Source of the DNA: JAJCYK01 sp965224285
GTDB lineage: Bacteria; Bacteroidota; Bacteroidia; Cytophagales; Cyclobacteriaceae
DNA: 64,000 nucleotides
Assembly (NCBI GenBank): GCA_965224285.1
Contig: OZ245043.1
Span: 3,038,001 to 3,102,000 of the forward strand
Direction of reading: 5' to 3'
A program made the position numbers and the translations under genes. Below, one piece after another: positions 16,593 to 25,978 of this stretch. The first letter of the stretch is position 1, and each line of letters opens with the position of its first letter. The notes beneath the pieces were generated by a model that was given only the letters and a program-made list of their open reading frames with translations, had not been told where the DNA came from and searched no databases.

Positions 16593-18041
16593 TTGATCTT
16601 AGGCATAAAAGAAAAACTCCTGCCATCCCAATGGGTAATACTACTTCTTATCCCATTGGTGCTAATCCTGTTCTTACGGTGGCGATTGCTGCTTACCCCC
16701 TGGAAATCCTTGCAGGCCGGATCCACCTTAAGAGTGCTCATAGGGTGTTGTGCGGCATTAATGGCCTGGATCCACATCACCTACCCTTTCGAGTTTTACT
16801 CTGGTGAGTTGGCGGTGCCAGAGCGTGTCTTGAGTGCGGTTTTGGTTCTATTGATTGTATGGAGACCTGTATTTATCATCCCCTTTATACTAATGCCTAT
16901 CCTGATGCATTTTGGTGACCCCATAAAAGTGCACAATTGGAGTGTTACCGAGCTTCCCATGCGAATTTTAATTCTTTTTATGGCACAGTTTATTTTATGG
17001 CTGGCCATGCCGAGATTTCGCTGGAAATCCTCCGCCTTTATTTTCCTGATATTTTGTATACTGGCAGGTAATTATTTTGCTTCTGGATCTTCAAAATTAC
17101 AGATTGGGTGGCTTACCCATGACCATATTTATTTCCTTCTCAGTAGCATGTATCCGGATGGATGGTTAAATTTTTTGGAGCCAAAAAGCCTATCCCGGCT
17201 GATTTCTTCCCTTTCTCATTTCAACTGGCTATTCCGAATCGCCACTATAACAATAGAATGTGGAGTGATATTTATGCTCTGGAATCGCAGAACGGTGCTG
17301 TTCTTTTTACTGGGAACCATTACCCTTCATTGCTTGATCTTTTCTGTAACCGGTATCTGTTTTTACCCATGGGTAACGGTTGAAGTCATTCTCGCCTGGT
17401 GGGTGTGGAAAAAGTGTCAGTTTTCAGAGATAGTAAGCGGATTTACTAAAATTCATTTCGCCATATCGGTGGTTCTGATTGGAGCATCGGTATATTGGTT
17501 GAATCCATCGGTTTATGTGTGGGGAGACGCCCGGGCTAATTATACCTATCATTTCAAAGTTCAGGAGCGCAATGGACAGTTATCTTCATTGCCGCAATAT
17601 TCATTTTGGCCTCAATTTTTTGAGTTCTCATTGCGAAATTTCCATTATCTGTATGACGGTAAAACACTACCCATATCATGGGGAACCACCAATCCCGACC
17701 TGGCCAGGAAACTGGTGGAGAGTAAGTCGCCAGAAGAAATTTTGACGCTTGAGGAGATCAAAGGGAAGAACAGATATAAGCCTGAAATAGCCGAAGCCCT
17801 TCAGCGATATCTAGAAGATATTTTGAGAAAAAACTATCACCCCAGCAAATTAAGCCTGTGGCGTAGAATTATTAGCGCTCCACCGCAAAGGGTTAATTTT
17901 ACTCCGCCTGATGCTTTTAAAGGAGACGTGGCCGAAATCGAAAAAGTGGTGATCTATCAAATGCTTTCCTATTATGACGGCAATACCTATAGGGTTATTA
18001 GAAATATTCCTATCATGACATTCGAATTAGGGGATAATTAG
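16593..18041 (+). CDS. Polytopic membrane protein of unknown function (start uncertain)
   Basis: From the TTG at 16593, 482 residues with about nine to ten hydrophobic segments in residues 1-310, then a soluble C-terminal region of about 170 residues. The segment YFASGSSKLQIGWL before a TM pair loosely recalls HTTM (vitamin K carboxylase-like) proteins, but I do not assign the family. The same frame stays open upstream to the stop at 16407 and encodes a convincing extra TM segment (LIYLGVLLAVFLSFNLWIRY at about 16497-16556), yet contains no ATG, GTG or TTG. An ATG at 16406, overlapping the previous stop, sits in another frame. Either a frameshift near 16430-16440 or an unusual start codon is implied. 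Confidence 0.6.
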   Translation: MILGIKEKLLPSQWVILLLIPLVLILFLRWRLLLTPWKSLQAGSTLRVLIGCCAALMAWIHITYPFEFYSGELAVPERVLSAVLVLLIVWRPVFIIPFILMPILMHFGDPIKVHNWSVTELPMRILILFMAQFILWLAMPRFRWKSSAFIFLIFCILAGNYFASGSSKLQIGWLTHDHIYFLLSSMYPDGWLNFLEPKSLSRLISSLSHFNWLFRIATITIECGVIFMLWNRRTVLFFLLGTITLHCLIFSVTGICFYPWVTVEVILAWWVWKKCQFSEIVSGFTKIHFAISVVLIGASVYWLNPSVYVWGDARANYTYHFKVQERNGQLSSLPQYSFWPQFFEFSLRNFHYLYDGKTLPISWGTTNPDLARKLVESKSPEEILTLEEIKGKNRYKPEIAEALQRYLEDILRKNYHPSKLSLWRRIISAPPQRVNFTPPDAFKGDVAEIEKVVIYQMLSYYDGNTYRVIRNIPIMTFELGDN

Positions 18042-18092
18042 TTTAGCTATTATTACTTTTAACCGCAACACTCAAATGAAACCAGATTGCTA

Positions 18093-19073
18093 ATGTTAAC
18101 CAAAGCTAACGTAATTCATCAAACCGGGCCTCCTTCCAACTTTTCCTGGGAGGATATTGAAATCGGTGAACCGGGTCAAGGAGAGGTACTGATCGAACAC
18201 AAAGCCATTGGCGTTAACTTTATTGATACTTATTTCAGAAGCGGGCTATATCCCTGGTCAGGAGAAATGCCTATAATTCCCGGAGCTGAAGCCAGCGGTA
18301 TGGTGCAGTCGGTCGGTACCGGAGTTAATCATGTTCAACCTGGTGATCGGGTAGCTTATACCTTTTCCAATGGTTCTTATTGCCAGCACCGGATACTACC
18401 GGCTCATCGGGTGGTAAAGCTGCCCCCGAATATTGACTATGAATTGGCGGCAGCGGCAATGCTTAAAGGATTGACCGCCCGCTACCTGCTTAGAGAGACT
18501 TTTGCTATTGAACCGGGTCATACTGTTCTTTTTCACGCCGCAGCAGGTGGGGTTGGTTTGTTTGCCGGACAATGGGCAGCGCATGTAGGCGCATATATGA
18601 TCGGTACTGCGGGTTCAACTGAAAAGATCAAACTGGCAAAAGATCACGGTTACAGGCGTGTTATAAATTATCGGGAAGAAGATTTTGTGGAGAAGGTGAT
18701 GGAACTTACCAGCGGTGAAGGGGTTGATGTGGTTTATGACTCGGTAGGAAAAGATACTTATCCTCAATCTTTAAAGTGTCTAAAGCGAAGGGGGATGTGG
18801 GTCTCATTCGGACAATCCTCCGGAATGATTGAAAATTTTGACCTCAGGCACCTGGTGCAGCATGGCTCCTTATACACCACCCGGCCTACTTTATTTGATT
18901 ATATCCCCGACCTGGACGCCATCACCTCGGCCGGAAAGGAATTATTCGATATGATTGAAAACGGCCAGATAAAAGTCAATATCGATCATAAAGCCCCATT
19001 AAGTGAGGCTGAAGAGGTGCATAAGAAACTGGAATCCCGTGCCACCACTGGGTCTACTATTCTCATTCCTTAG
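18093..19073 (+). CDS. Quinone oxidoreductase (zinc-free MDR family)
   Basis: About 326 residues from the ATG at 18093. A GroES-like N-terminal domain (GEVLIEHKAIGVNFIDTYFRSG, with no zinc-binding Cys cluster) is followed by a Rossmann fold with the NADPH-binding FHAAAGGVGLFAGQWA. The segment ending VYDSVGKDTY and the tail THPL-type region match NADPH:quinone reductase QorA. It is predicted to reduce quinones or reactive enones by one or two electrons in the cytoplasm. Its 3' end faces the GMC oxidoreductase block. Confidence 0.9.
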   Translation: MLTKANVIHQTGPPSNFSWEDIEIGEPGQGEVLIEHKAIGVNFIDTYFRSGLYPWSGEMPIIPGAEASGMVQSVGTGVNHVQPGDRVAYTFSNGSYCQHRILPAHRVVKLPPNIDYELAAAAMLKGLTARYLLRETFAIEPGHTVLFHAAAGGVGLFAGQWAAHVGAYMIGTAGSTEKIKLAKDHGYRRVINYREEDFVEKVMELTSGEGVDVVYDSVGKDTYPQSLKCLKRRGMWVSFGQSSGMIENFDLRHLVQHGSLYTTRPTLFDYIPDLDAITSAGKELFDMIENGQIKVNIDHKAPLSEAEEVHKKLESRATTGSTILIP

Positions 19074-19090
19074 GACTGATCAGTTGAATA

Positions 19091-20782
19091 CTAGATATTG
19101 CCTTTTTTCATCTCCTCAATGGCATAATTACAAGCCCTGGCGGTCAAGGCCATATAGGTAAGAGATGGACTGGCGTATCCAGCCGAAGGCATACAGGATC
19201 CATCTGTTATGAATAGATTGGATATATCGTGGCATTGATTATAGGCATTTAATACCGACTGGCGGGGGTCTTTGCCCATGCGGGCGGTTCCCATTTCATG
19301 CACTACATCACCGGGGATCGCCGGACCTTCGGCCACACTTATTTCCTCCAGGCCGGCTACCTCCAGAATTTCCTGGGCTTGCTCCAGCATATCCCGGCGC
19401 ATCAATCTCTCATTATCACCCCATTCAGCGGTGATTTTTAACAATGGCAGGCCCCACTGATCCTTTTTGTCCACCTCCAGCTCTACCTTGTTTTCCCGGT
19501 AAGGAAGGGCTTCGGCTTGGCTGAACAAACTGAATCGCCAGGGACCGGGTTTGGTTACTGCTGTCTTGAAATCAGCACCCACACCCACTCTAACCGGGTT
19601 TATCCCCTCTCTTGATGCACCGCCCCAGAAACCATAACCTCTGGTAAAGTCCATCTCTTGGCCTTGAACATTTCGAAACCGGGGTAAAGCTACCGCTGCG
19701 GGCCGAAAGCCTTTGTATATGGTATCCAGATGGCCTTCAAGCATCCCCGACCCTCCTACATCCATATGATGATCCATCAAATACTGCCCCAGTACACCAC
19801 TTGAATTGGCCAGTCCATCGGAAAAACGCCCCGTCGAGGAGTTTAATAATATCCCGGTAGTAGCCAGGGCCGAAGCACATAGAAATATGACCCGGCCGAA
19901 ATATTCCGTGCTCTCCTTGGTTTGGGAGTCCAGGATCCTTACTCCTACCGCTTTATCCTTATTTTCGTCATATAGGACACTTACTGCTATGGAATGTGGC
20001 CTTAGGGTAAGCATACCAGTAGCTGCGGCAGCTGGCAGGGTGGAACTGTTGCTGCTGAAATAAGCACCATACGGGCATCCGGTGTGGCATAAATTTCTGG
20101 ATTGACACTGTGACCTTCCTTTGAACTGCCCTGGTTCAACCCGCGTTAGGTGGGCTACCCGGTTTGGTATCAGTTTGCGATCAGGATAGTGGCTCTCGAT
20201 ACGTTCTTTGACCATCAATTCAGCCTGATTCATATCGAACGGCGGTAGAAATACTCCATCCGGAAAATGAGGAATATTTTCAAGCGACCCCGCCACTCCA
20301 ATGAATTTCTCCACATAATCATACCAGGGGCGGATGTCCTTGTACCTAATGGGCCAGTCAATACCTATGCCATCTTTCAAATTGGACTCAAACTCCAGGT
20401 CGCTAAAACGGTAAGCGCCCCGGCCCCATATCAATGAACGGCCCCCTTCCTGATATCCGCGGAACCAACGAAATGGTTTATCCTCCGGGTGGCTATACGG
20501 GTGTTGCAGATCGTTTACAAAAAAGTGTTTGCTGGAAGCATCAAAATTGTACTTAATACTTTGTATGGGATATTGCTGTTTCTCTTCCCTGGTGAGATAA
20601 CCTCCATATGGATATTCCCAGGGGGCTTTTGAGGTGGTGGGATAGTCTTTCACATGCTTGACCTCCCGGCCTCGTTCCAATACCAGTGTGGACAAACCAT
20701 TCTCGGTAAGTTCCTTGGCCGCCCAACCGCCGGTGATGCCTGAGCCCACTACTATGGCATCAAAATGATGATCGTTAGCCAT
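19091..20782 (-). CDS. GMC oxidoreductase, gluconate 2-dehydrogenase large-subunit type (copy 1)
   Basis: 563 residues without an own signal peptide. The N-terminal FAD Rossmann motif is VVGSGITGGWAAKEL, followed by GRSLIWGRGAYRFSDLEF and a Cys-rich segment (CQSRNLCHTGCPYG). The C-terminal block has the conserved VHEMGTARMG and ITDGSCMPSAG. The second catalytic residue of GMC enzymes, normally Asn in NPTLT, is Ser here (ASPSLT). It is paired with the Tat-type small subunit just upstream in transcription and is probably carried across the membrane with it. Probable polyol or sugar acid dehydrogenase of the periplasm. Confidence 0.9.
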   Translation of the reverse strand: MANDHHFDAIVVGSGITGGWAAKELTENGLSTLVLERGREVKHVKDYPTTSKAPWEYPYGGYLTREEKQQYPIQSIKYNFDASSKHFFVNDLQHPYSHPEDKPFRWFRGYQEGGRSLIWGRGAYRFSDLEFESNLKDGIGIDWPIRYKDIRPWYDYVEKFIGVAGSLENIPHFPDGVFLPPFDMNQAELMVKERIESHYPDRKLIPNRVAHLTRVEPGQFKGRSQCQSRNLCHTGCPYGAYFSSNSSTLPAAAATGMLTLRPHSIAVSVLYDENKDKAVGVRILDSQTKESTEYFGRVIFLCASALATTGILLNSSTGRFSDGLANSSGVLGQYLMDHHMDVGGSGMLEGHLDTIYKGFRPAAVALPRFRNVQGQEMDFTRGYGFWGGASREGINPVRVGVGADFKTAVTKPGPWRFSLFSQAEALPYRENKVELEVDKKDQWGLPLLKITAEWGDNERLMRRDMLEQAQEILEVAGLEEISVAEGPAIPGDVVHEMGTARMGKDPRQSVLNAYNQCHDISNLFITDGSCMPSAGYASPSLTYMALTARACNYAIEEMKKGNI

Positions 20783-20783
20783 A

Positions 20784-21359
20784 TTAAAGGTGATTTCCTA
20801 CTGAAATTGGTTGGGAAGGATCCCAGGGGACCACACCCTGATAAGGTCCGGGAACCGGCTGGTAATTCAAATTTTGTTTGAGGCCTTGCTCAGTGGAAAA
20901 GTAAATCCTGGTTACCAGGCTCTTAAAGCCAAAATAGAAAGGCACCTGTTGCTGGTATGATCGCCCCATTATTCTTTCATCCAGCACTTCCAAATATTTC
21001 AACTGGTCCTGGGATTTCAGCTCCGTAAAATAGCTGCCTGATATTGCCTGGCATTCATCATTGAATTCGGCAAGACCGGTTAAAAATTCCTCGACGGTTT
21101 CCGGCTCGAATACATCACGCAACAATAAATCTAAAATCCGGTTAACCTTCACTTCGGAAGCGCTGGGAGATTGGGTCGCCGGAATAATGATATCAGCAAT
21201 GGCGTTTACCAGTTGATGTTGCTCATCATCCAGGACTAACAGGTCGGTTTCCGGCAGATTTGATTCGCGGCACGAACTTAGTGCTTGCAAAACTGCAGGT
21301 GTGAAGAGACTGGACTGTAATATCCAGCCGGATCTTTTTAAAGCCTCTCTCCTTTTCAT
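20784..21359 (-). CDS. Gluconate 2-dehydrogenase subunit 3 family protein (copy 1)
   Basis: 191 residues. The N-terminus MKRREALKRSGWILQS... has a Tat-like RREALK box and a hydrophobic stretch leading to ALSSCRES, a possible lipoprotein Cys. The middle (LVNAIADIIIPATQSPSASEVKVNRILDLLL) is the hallmark of the small (gamma) subunit, which accompanies the flavoprotein and supplies the export signal in characterised complexes. It is one base from the GMC subunit that follows. Confidence 0.88.
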   Translation of the reverse strand: MKRREALKRSGWILQSSLFTPAVLQALSSCRESNLPETDLLVLDDEQHQLVNAIADIIIPATQSPSASEVKVNRILDLLLRDVFEPETVEEFLTGLAEFNDECQAISGSYFTELKSQDQLKYLEVLDERIMGRSYQQQVPFYFGFKSLVTRIYFSTEQGLKQNLNYQPVPGPYQGVVPWDPSQPISVGNHL

Positions 21360-21380
21360 AAACAGGATAATCTTACGGTA

Positions 21381-22091
21381 TCAGGTGATTAAATTTTTAT
21401 CATCATCCCACTTTGCCACCTCCATGCGCTGGTCCTGATTGACACAACGGGCGATCCACTCCGGGTCGTAGGACAGCCCATGTTCCTGCAGCACATCTTC
21501 CGGCACTCCATCCCATACCCCCGGTGTATTACCGACATAACCTAATTCTTCAAGGCCCTCTTTAGTGGTGTAATAACCGGTAAGTGTAAGGTTGCGCATC
21601 AAGGCGAAAAAGGCTATGCCCGGTGCCATGGGGCTGTTTTCTTCCTCCGGATAAGCAATTTGATCAATCAATTGCAATTGTTCTTCCGGCGAACAAGTAT
21701 TAAAGCTTTTGTTAAAAGACCTGTTAGCAAAGCTATCTAACCACATTATACCTCCTCTCAATGGTAATTGATGGGGCGGAAAATCTTTGGCCATGAATTC
21801 GATGAATTCCGGCACCTCTGCTTCTGAGGCAGAACGAAAATTCGCTGTGGCCGGTAAAATAATATCACACAACGTCGCCAGGGTTCCCAGTTCACTGTCA
21901 CTGAAGAATACTTCATTCATCAAACTTTGGTTTCGCTCCGCCTCCTTTTCTGTTCTGCCATATCCACCGTCATTGGGAGATTCCGAGGCTGCTGGGGCAG
22001 CTGGTTCTTCTGGCTCCGCACAGCTCTGCAATACCACGCCACCGGCCATTGATCCTACTAAAAGGGATTTAATAGTCTCTCTACGATCCAT
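21381..22091 (-). CDS. Gluconate 2-dehydrogenase subunit 3 family lipoprotein (copy 2)
   Basis: 236 residues. MDRRETIKSLLVGSMAGG has a Tat box followed by a clear lipobox VVLQSC, so a lipid-anchored, Tat-exported protein is predicted; a Pro/Ala/Ser-rich linker follows. The core LGTLATLCDIILPATANFRSASEAEVPEFIEF is the subunit 3 motif. It begins two bases after the GMC gene of the second pair and probably anchors that enzyme. Confidence 0.9.
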   Translation of the reverse strand: MDRRETIKSLLVGSMAGGVVLQSCAEPEEPAAPAASESPNDGGYGRTEKEAERNQSLMNEVFFSDSELGTLATLCDIILPATANFRSASEAEVPEFIEFMAKDFPPHQLPLRGGIMWLDSFANRSFNKSFNTCSPEEQLQLIDQIAYPEEENSPMAPGIAFFALMRNLTLTGYYTTKEGLEELGYVGNTPGVWDGVPEDVLQEHGLSYDPEWIARCVNQDQRMEVAKWDDDKNLIT

Positions 22092-22093
22092 TT

Positions 22094-23812
22094 CTAAATA
22101 TTTTTCTGATTTAACTGTTCTATTATGTAATCACTGGTTCTCCAGGCAAGAGCCAGTATGGTCCAGGTAGGATTTTTATCCGCCTGTGACACGAATGGAC
22201 CGCCATCTACCACAAAAACGTTTTTGACCTCATGCATTTGCTGGTAGGAATTGACTACGGACTTGGCGGAATCTGAACCCATTCTGGTGGTACCCACTTC
22301 GTGGATTATACGTCCTGGCGCCAGCAAGCCGTAATCTTCATCCTCACCCGGCTTATCTCCCAGAGGTACTGCTCCCATTCCATCAAAAATACTCTCAAAA
22401 GTATCATGCATATGTTTAGCCTGTTTAACCTCGTGATCAGTCCACTTGTAATTAAAGCGTAATACTGGTATACCCCATTCATCTACCACGTTGGGATCTA
22501 TTTCACAATAGTTGTCGTACTGGGCCACACTTTCACCTCTACCACTTAATCCCATGACCGAACCATAGAATTTTTTGACGTCTTCTCTTAATTTATCGCC
22601 GTATCCCCCTACCACACCGCCTGCATATTGATTCAATTCAGAAACGTTAAAGCCGAAACCATAGGCAGGCATTCCCAAGCCCCCCCAAACCTCCAGGTGG
22701 TATCCTCTGGGAAAATCCAATCGTTTATTGTCCAGCCACCAGGGAGTATAAACATGCATTCCCCCTACCCCGTCTTCATTATAAACTTTACGATTCATCA
22801 AGTCCGGCACGAAGGCGGCCCTGCTGGCTCCGGTAGAATCGTGAAGGTAGCGCCCGATCATACCGCTGCCATTTCCCAGCCCGTCGGGGAAATTTTTACT
22901 CTTGGAGTTTAACAGGATTCGTGCGGAACTACAGGCAGAAGCTGCCAGCACTACTGTATGAGCCCTGATCATATGCTCCTGGCGATTCGCCTTGTCTATA
23001 TAAGTAACTCCTGTGGCTTGTCCCTGGTCGTTAGTATTAACTTCACGAACCATAGCATTGGTAATCAGGGTAATATTATGACCTTCTTCCTGAGCGGGAA
23101 ATATCAAACAGGTACCGCTGGAAAAATCCGCTGAAGCCATACAGGCCCTGCTGCACTGACTGCAATAAAAACAAACCCCTCTTTTTTCATTTATTCTTTT
23201 GGTTAAAATTGATAGTCTGCTGGGGATTACTGGTATATTGGCCCTATCGGCTCCCTTCATATAGTATAACTCGTGTAATCTGGGTTTAGGAGGCGGCAAA
23301 AAATAGCCATTGGGCTCATTGGGAAAATCCTCTTTGGTGCCAAAAACCCCCAGTAATTTATCCACCCGGTCATAGTAAGGGGCCACATCTTCGTAGGAAA
23401 TTGGCCAATTATCCCCTAATCCATCTTCGTCTTTCCGCCGGAAATCTTTAGGGCCGAAACGCAAAGAAATACGACCCCAATGATTGGTACGGCCTCCTAC
23501 CATATGAGATCTGAACCAATCGAATTTGGTATCATCTTTATGGGTATAGGGCTCGCCTTCTATTTCCCAGCCCCCGTAGGCACTGTCAAAATCGCCGAAA
23601 GGGCGCACCGTACCTGCCCCACGACGTGGAGAGTCCCAGGGCCATCTCAGTTGAGTACGATATTGGTCATCACGAGGGTCGAACATTGGTCCCGCTTCTA
23701 CAATGGCCACTTTTAACCCGGATTCCGCCAGGACCTTTGCGGCCATACCCCCTCCAGCTCCTGAACCTACTACCACTGCGTCAAAAGCCTCTGATGATTC
23801 TATGATCTGCAT
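22094..23812 (-). CDS. GMC oxidoreductase, gluconate 2-dehydrogenase large-subunit type (copy 2)
   Basis: 572 residues with FAD motif VVGSGAGGGMAAKVLAESG, GGRTNHWGRISLRF, a Cys-rich insert (CFYCSQCSRACMA), and at the C-terminus HEVGTTRMGSD and VDGGPFVSQADKNPTWT. Unlike copy 1 it keeps the canonical Asn (NPTWT). First gene of a four-gene minus-strand operon: GMC, small subunit, small subunit, GMC. Likely FAD-dependent sugar/polyol dehydrogenase exported with its small subunit. Confidence 0.92.
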   Translation of the reverse strand: MQIIESSEAFDAVVVGSGAGGGMAAKVLAESGLKVAIVEAGPMFDPRDDQYRTQLRWPWDSPRRGAGTVRPFGDFDSAYGGWEIEGEPYTHKDDTKFDWFRSHMVGGRTNHWGRISLRFGPKDFRRKDEDGLGDNWPISYEDVAPYYDRVDKLLGVFGTKEDFPNEPNGYFLPPPKPRLHELYYMKGADRANIPVIPSRLSILTKRINEKRGVCFYCSQCSRACMASADFSSGTCLIFPAQEEGHNITLITNAMVREVNTNDQGQATGVTYIDKANRQEHMIRAHTVVLAASACSSARILLNSKSKNFPDGLGNGSGMIGRYLHDSTGASRAAFVPDLMNRKVYNEDGVGGMHVYTPWWLDNKRLDFPRGYHLEVWGGLGMPAYGFGFNVSELNQYAGGVVGGYGDKLREDVKKFYGSVMGLSGRGESVAQYDNYCEIDPNVVDEWGIPVLRFNYKWTDHEVKQAKHMHDTFESIFDGMGAVPLGDKPGEDEDYGLLAPGRIIHEVGTTRMGSDSAKSVVNSYQQMHEVKNVFVVDGGPFVSQADKNPTWTILALAWRTSDYIIEQLNQKNI

Positions 23813-23978
23813 AAAACTTGATTTAATAAGTTAAGCTTGAATATAGCAAGATTCTTCAAGTCATCCTACCAGTCACTGGTTTCAGCGTTATACCAATCAC
23901 TCGTCGGACAAGTCCCATAGTTTAATTTAAAAATTACCGGTTATATTTACCGTTTATTCAAAGACACCCCTCTCATTT

Positions 23979-25256
23979 ATGAAAAGAATATTATTTATTT
24001 ATCTGCTACCTTTAACCCTGTTTGGGCAACAGCTGGAGGAAGCCGAGCCCGCTACAGTTCAGGTTTCGGCGGAAAGATTAGTCCGAATCGATGACCTGAT
24101 GAATTCGGCTATTGAAAGAGGGTGGATTCCTGGGGGGGAAATATTAGTGGCCAGGAAGGGAAAAATTGTCTATCACCGCAGCTTTGGCCAAAAAGACCAA
24201 AACAATCGTTATCAAAATCGGGATATTTATCGCATCGCCTCCATGACCAAGGCCATCACCTCGGTGGGCATCATGCAATTATACGAGCAGGGTAAGTTGG
24301 GCTTAGATGATCCTGTTCACTGGTATTTACCATCATTTACAGACATGACAGTACTGGATTCCTTCAATGATACGGATTCCTCTTTCACTACCAAACCAGC
24401 AAAAACCCCTATCACCATTAGACACTTGCTTACCCATACTGCAGGTATAGCCTACGGAGATTTTTATCCTGGTAAAATTATGGTGGTATATGATAAGCAC
24501 GAAATGCTGGGCGTGGGATTATCCCATACTGAATGGAACACAGAGGAATTTATCGACCGCTTGGCCGAGGTCCCTTTGGCTTTTGAGCCAGGAGAGCGTT
24601 TTCTTTATGGTCTCAATATTGATGTGCTGGGAAGAATTATTGAAGTAATTAGCGGTCAACCCTTAAATCAATACTTCAGAACACGGATTTTCGATATTTT
24701 AGGTATGGATGATACCTATTTCTATTTGCCAAGGTCCATGCAATCACGACTGGTTCCCGTTTATACCGTTGATGAAAATGGGAAGCTGATATTGGGTGAC
24801 AACTCATTTTTTGAATCCATTGATTATCCCAAATACTCTGATAATGGTCACTATGCCGGAGGTGGTGGTTTATCTTCAACGGCTATTGATTATGCTAAAT
24901 TCATCCAAGCCCTATTAAATAATGGGGCCTATAACGGAAAGTATTTGTTATCACCTCAAACAGTGGATATGTTGAACGAGGATCAATTGATAATGCAAAA
25001 TCAAAATGGAAAAGGTTTGAGTGAGATCCCGGGTATTACTTTTGGTTTGAGTTTTAAAGTTACCACTGAGGATGCCCGTGGCGTTAGCCCTAAATCACCT
25101 GGCACTTACGAGTGGGGAGGAATTTTCAATACCAAATATTTTATCGATCCTGAGGAGGAACTTATTTTCGTGGGCATGACACAGGTATTTCCATTTGCTC
25201 ATGAGCATTTCTGGGATAAACTGACTACGGTAATTTACGGAGCCCTGGAAGATTAA
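23979..25256 (+). CDS. Exported serine hydrolase, class C beta-lactamase/S12 family
   Basis: 425 residues with a Sec signal (MKRILFIYLLPLTLFGQQ). The active-site SxxK is in RIASMTKAIT, the Tyr motif is in FLYGLNIDVLG (YxN type), and GGGGLSSTAIDYAKF and EWGGIFNTKYFIDP complete the S12 pattern. Such proteins act as esterases, D-aminopeptidases or carboxypeptidases; true beta-lactamase activity is not implied. No C-terminal membrane helices are seen. Its 3' end overlaps the convergent trmJ-like gene by four bases. Confidence 0.9.
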   Translation: MKRILFIYLLPLTLFGQQLEEAEPATVQVSAERLVRIDDLMNSAIERGWIPGGEILVARKGKIVYHRSFGQKDQNNRYQNRDIYRIASMTKAITSVGIMQLYEQGKLGLDDPVHWYLPSFTDMTVLDSFNDTDSSFTTKPAKTPITIRHLLTHTAGIAYGDFYPGKIMVVYDKHEMLGVGLSHTEWNTEEFIDRLAEVPLAFEPGERFLYGLNIDVLGRIIEVISGQPLNQYFRTRIFDILGMDDTYFYLPRSMQSRLVPVYTVDENGKLILGDNSFFESIDYPKYSDNGHYAGGGGLSSTAIDYAKFIQALLNNGAYNGKYLLSPQTVDMLNEDQLIMQNQNGKGLSEIPGITFGLSFKVTTEDARGVSPKSPGTYEWGGIFNTKYFIDPEEELIFVGMTQVFPFAHEHFWDKLTTVIYGALED

Positions 25257-25939
25257 CTCGCTGTGTCTTTTCTTCGTAGTTTACTGATCACCGATAACAT
25301 TAGCCTCACATCATCGCTACCGGTGGTCATCAGACGGTCATGAATTCTTTGGGTGAGCAGCGGATTGCGATCTAGTTCCAGCCAGTGCATCAGCCATTCC
25401 AATTCTGTCTTTAGTATTGATTGCAGGGAAGAATTAGGACGGGTTACCGTCTTTTCCTTTAGGGTTATTCTACGCAGCTCCCAGGCATATATTAATACGC
25501 TCTGTGCCAAATTTAAAGATGGGTACTTGGTTTTCAGCGGAATAGTGCTCACCAAATCACATTGATCCAGTTGATCCGTGGAGAGTCCGCTTTCTTCTGA
25601 TCCGAAAATTATACCACATTTGTCAATCACCGAAGCCCGTGCTTGTAATAATGATACTAATGGACCAGGCTTGTGGTAATCAACGCGTTTGGTCCTTTTT
25701 TTTGCAGTGGTTCCCACCACCAGATCAAGATCCTTTAGCGCTTTAGTAAGTTCCGAAAATACCCGGGCGCTTTCCAGCAGATCATGTGAACCATAAGCTG
25801 TCTTGCGGGCGCTGCCGGTTAATACCTCCGGTGAGCCCACTACCCTCAAATCATGGAATCCCATGGTCTTTATAGCTCTGGCGGCAAATCCCACATTCTC
25901 CGGTCTTGCGGGATTTACCAGCACAAAAATGATGTTCAT
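25253..25939 (-). CDS. TrmJ/SpoU-type tRNA/rRNA 2'-O-methyltransferase
   Basis: 228 residues opening IIFVLVNPARPENVGFAARAIKTMGF, then IIFGSEESGLS and STIPLKTKYPSLNLAQSVLIYAWEL, the motifs 1-3 of the SPOUT family. It transfers a methyl group from SAM to a ribose 2'-OH; TrmJ acts at tRNA position 32. The C-terminal extension of about 70 residues is also found in TrmJ. Convergent with the serine hydrolase gene. Confidence 0.88.
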   Translation of the reverse strand: MNIIFVLVNPARPENVGFAARAIKTMGFHDLRVVGSPEVLTGSARKTAYGSHDLLESARVFSELTKALKDLDLVVGTTAKKRTKRVDYHKPGPLVSLLQARASVIDKCGIIFGSEESGLSTDQLDQCDLVSTIPLKTKYPSLNLAQSVLIYAWELRRITLKEKTVTRPNSSLQSILKTELEWLMHWLELDRNPLLTQRIHDRLMTTGSDDVRLMLSVISKLRRKDTAS

Positions 25940-25978
25940 GAAGGGCCAGAATTTTTAATCACAGTGATGGCAGGAAGA

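Noticed and set aside
23979..25256. Serine hydrolase as a ClbP-like prodrug peptidase or PBP-type thioesterase for the NRPS product
   Set aside because: The S12 fold and the Asn-type module made this tempting, but it has a Sec signal and no C-terminal membrane helices as in ClbP. It is on the opposite strand, separated by two unrelated genes, and the Asn module has no E domain to make N-acyl-D-Asn. A periplasmic enzyme cannot release a carrier-bound peptide.
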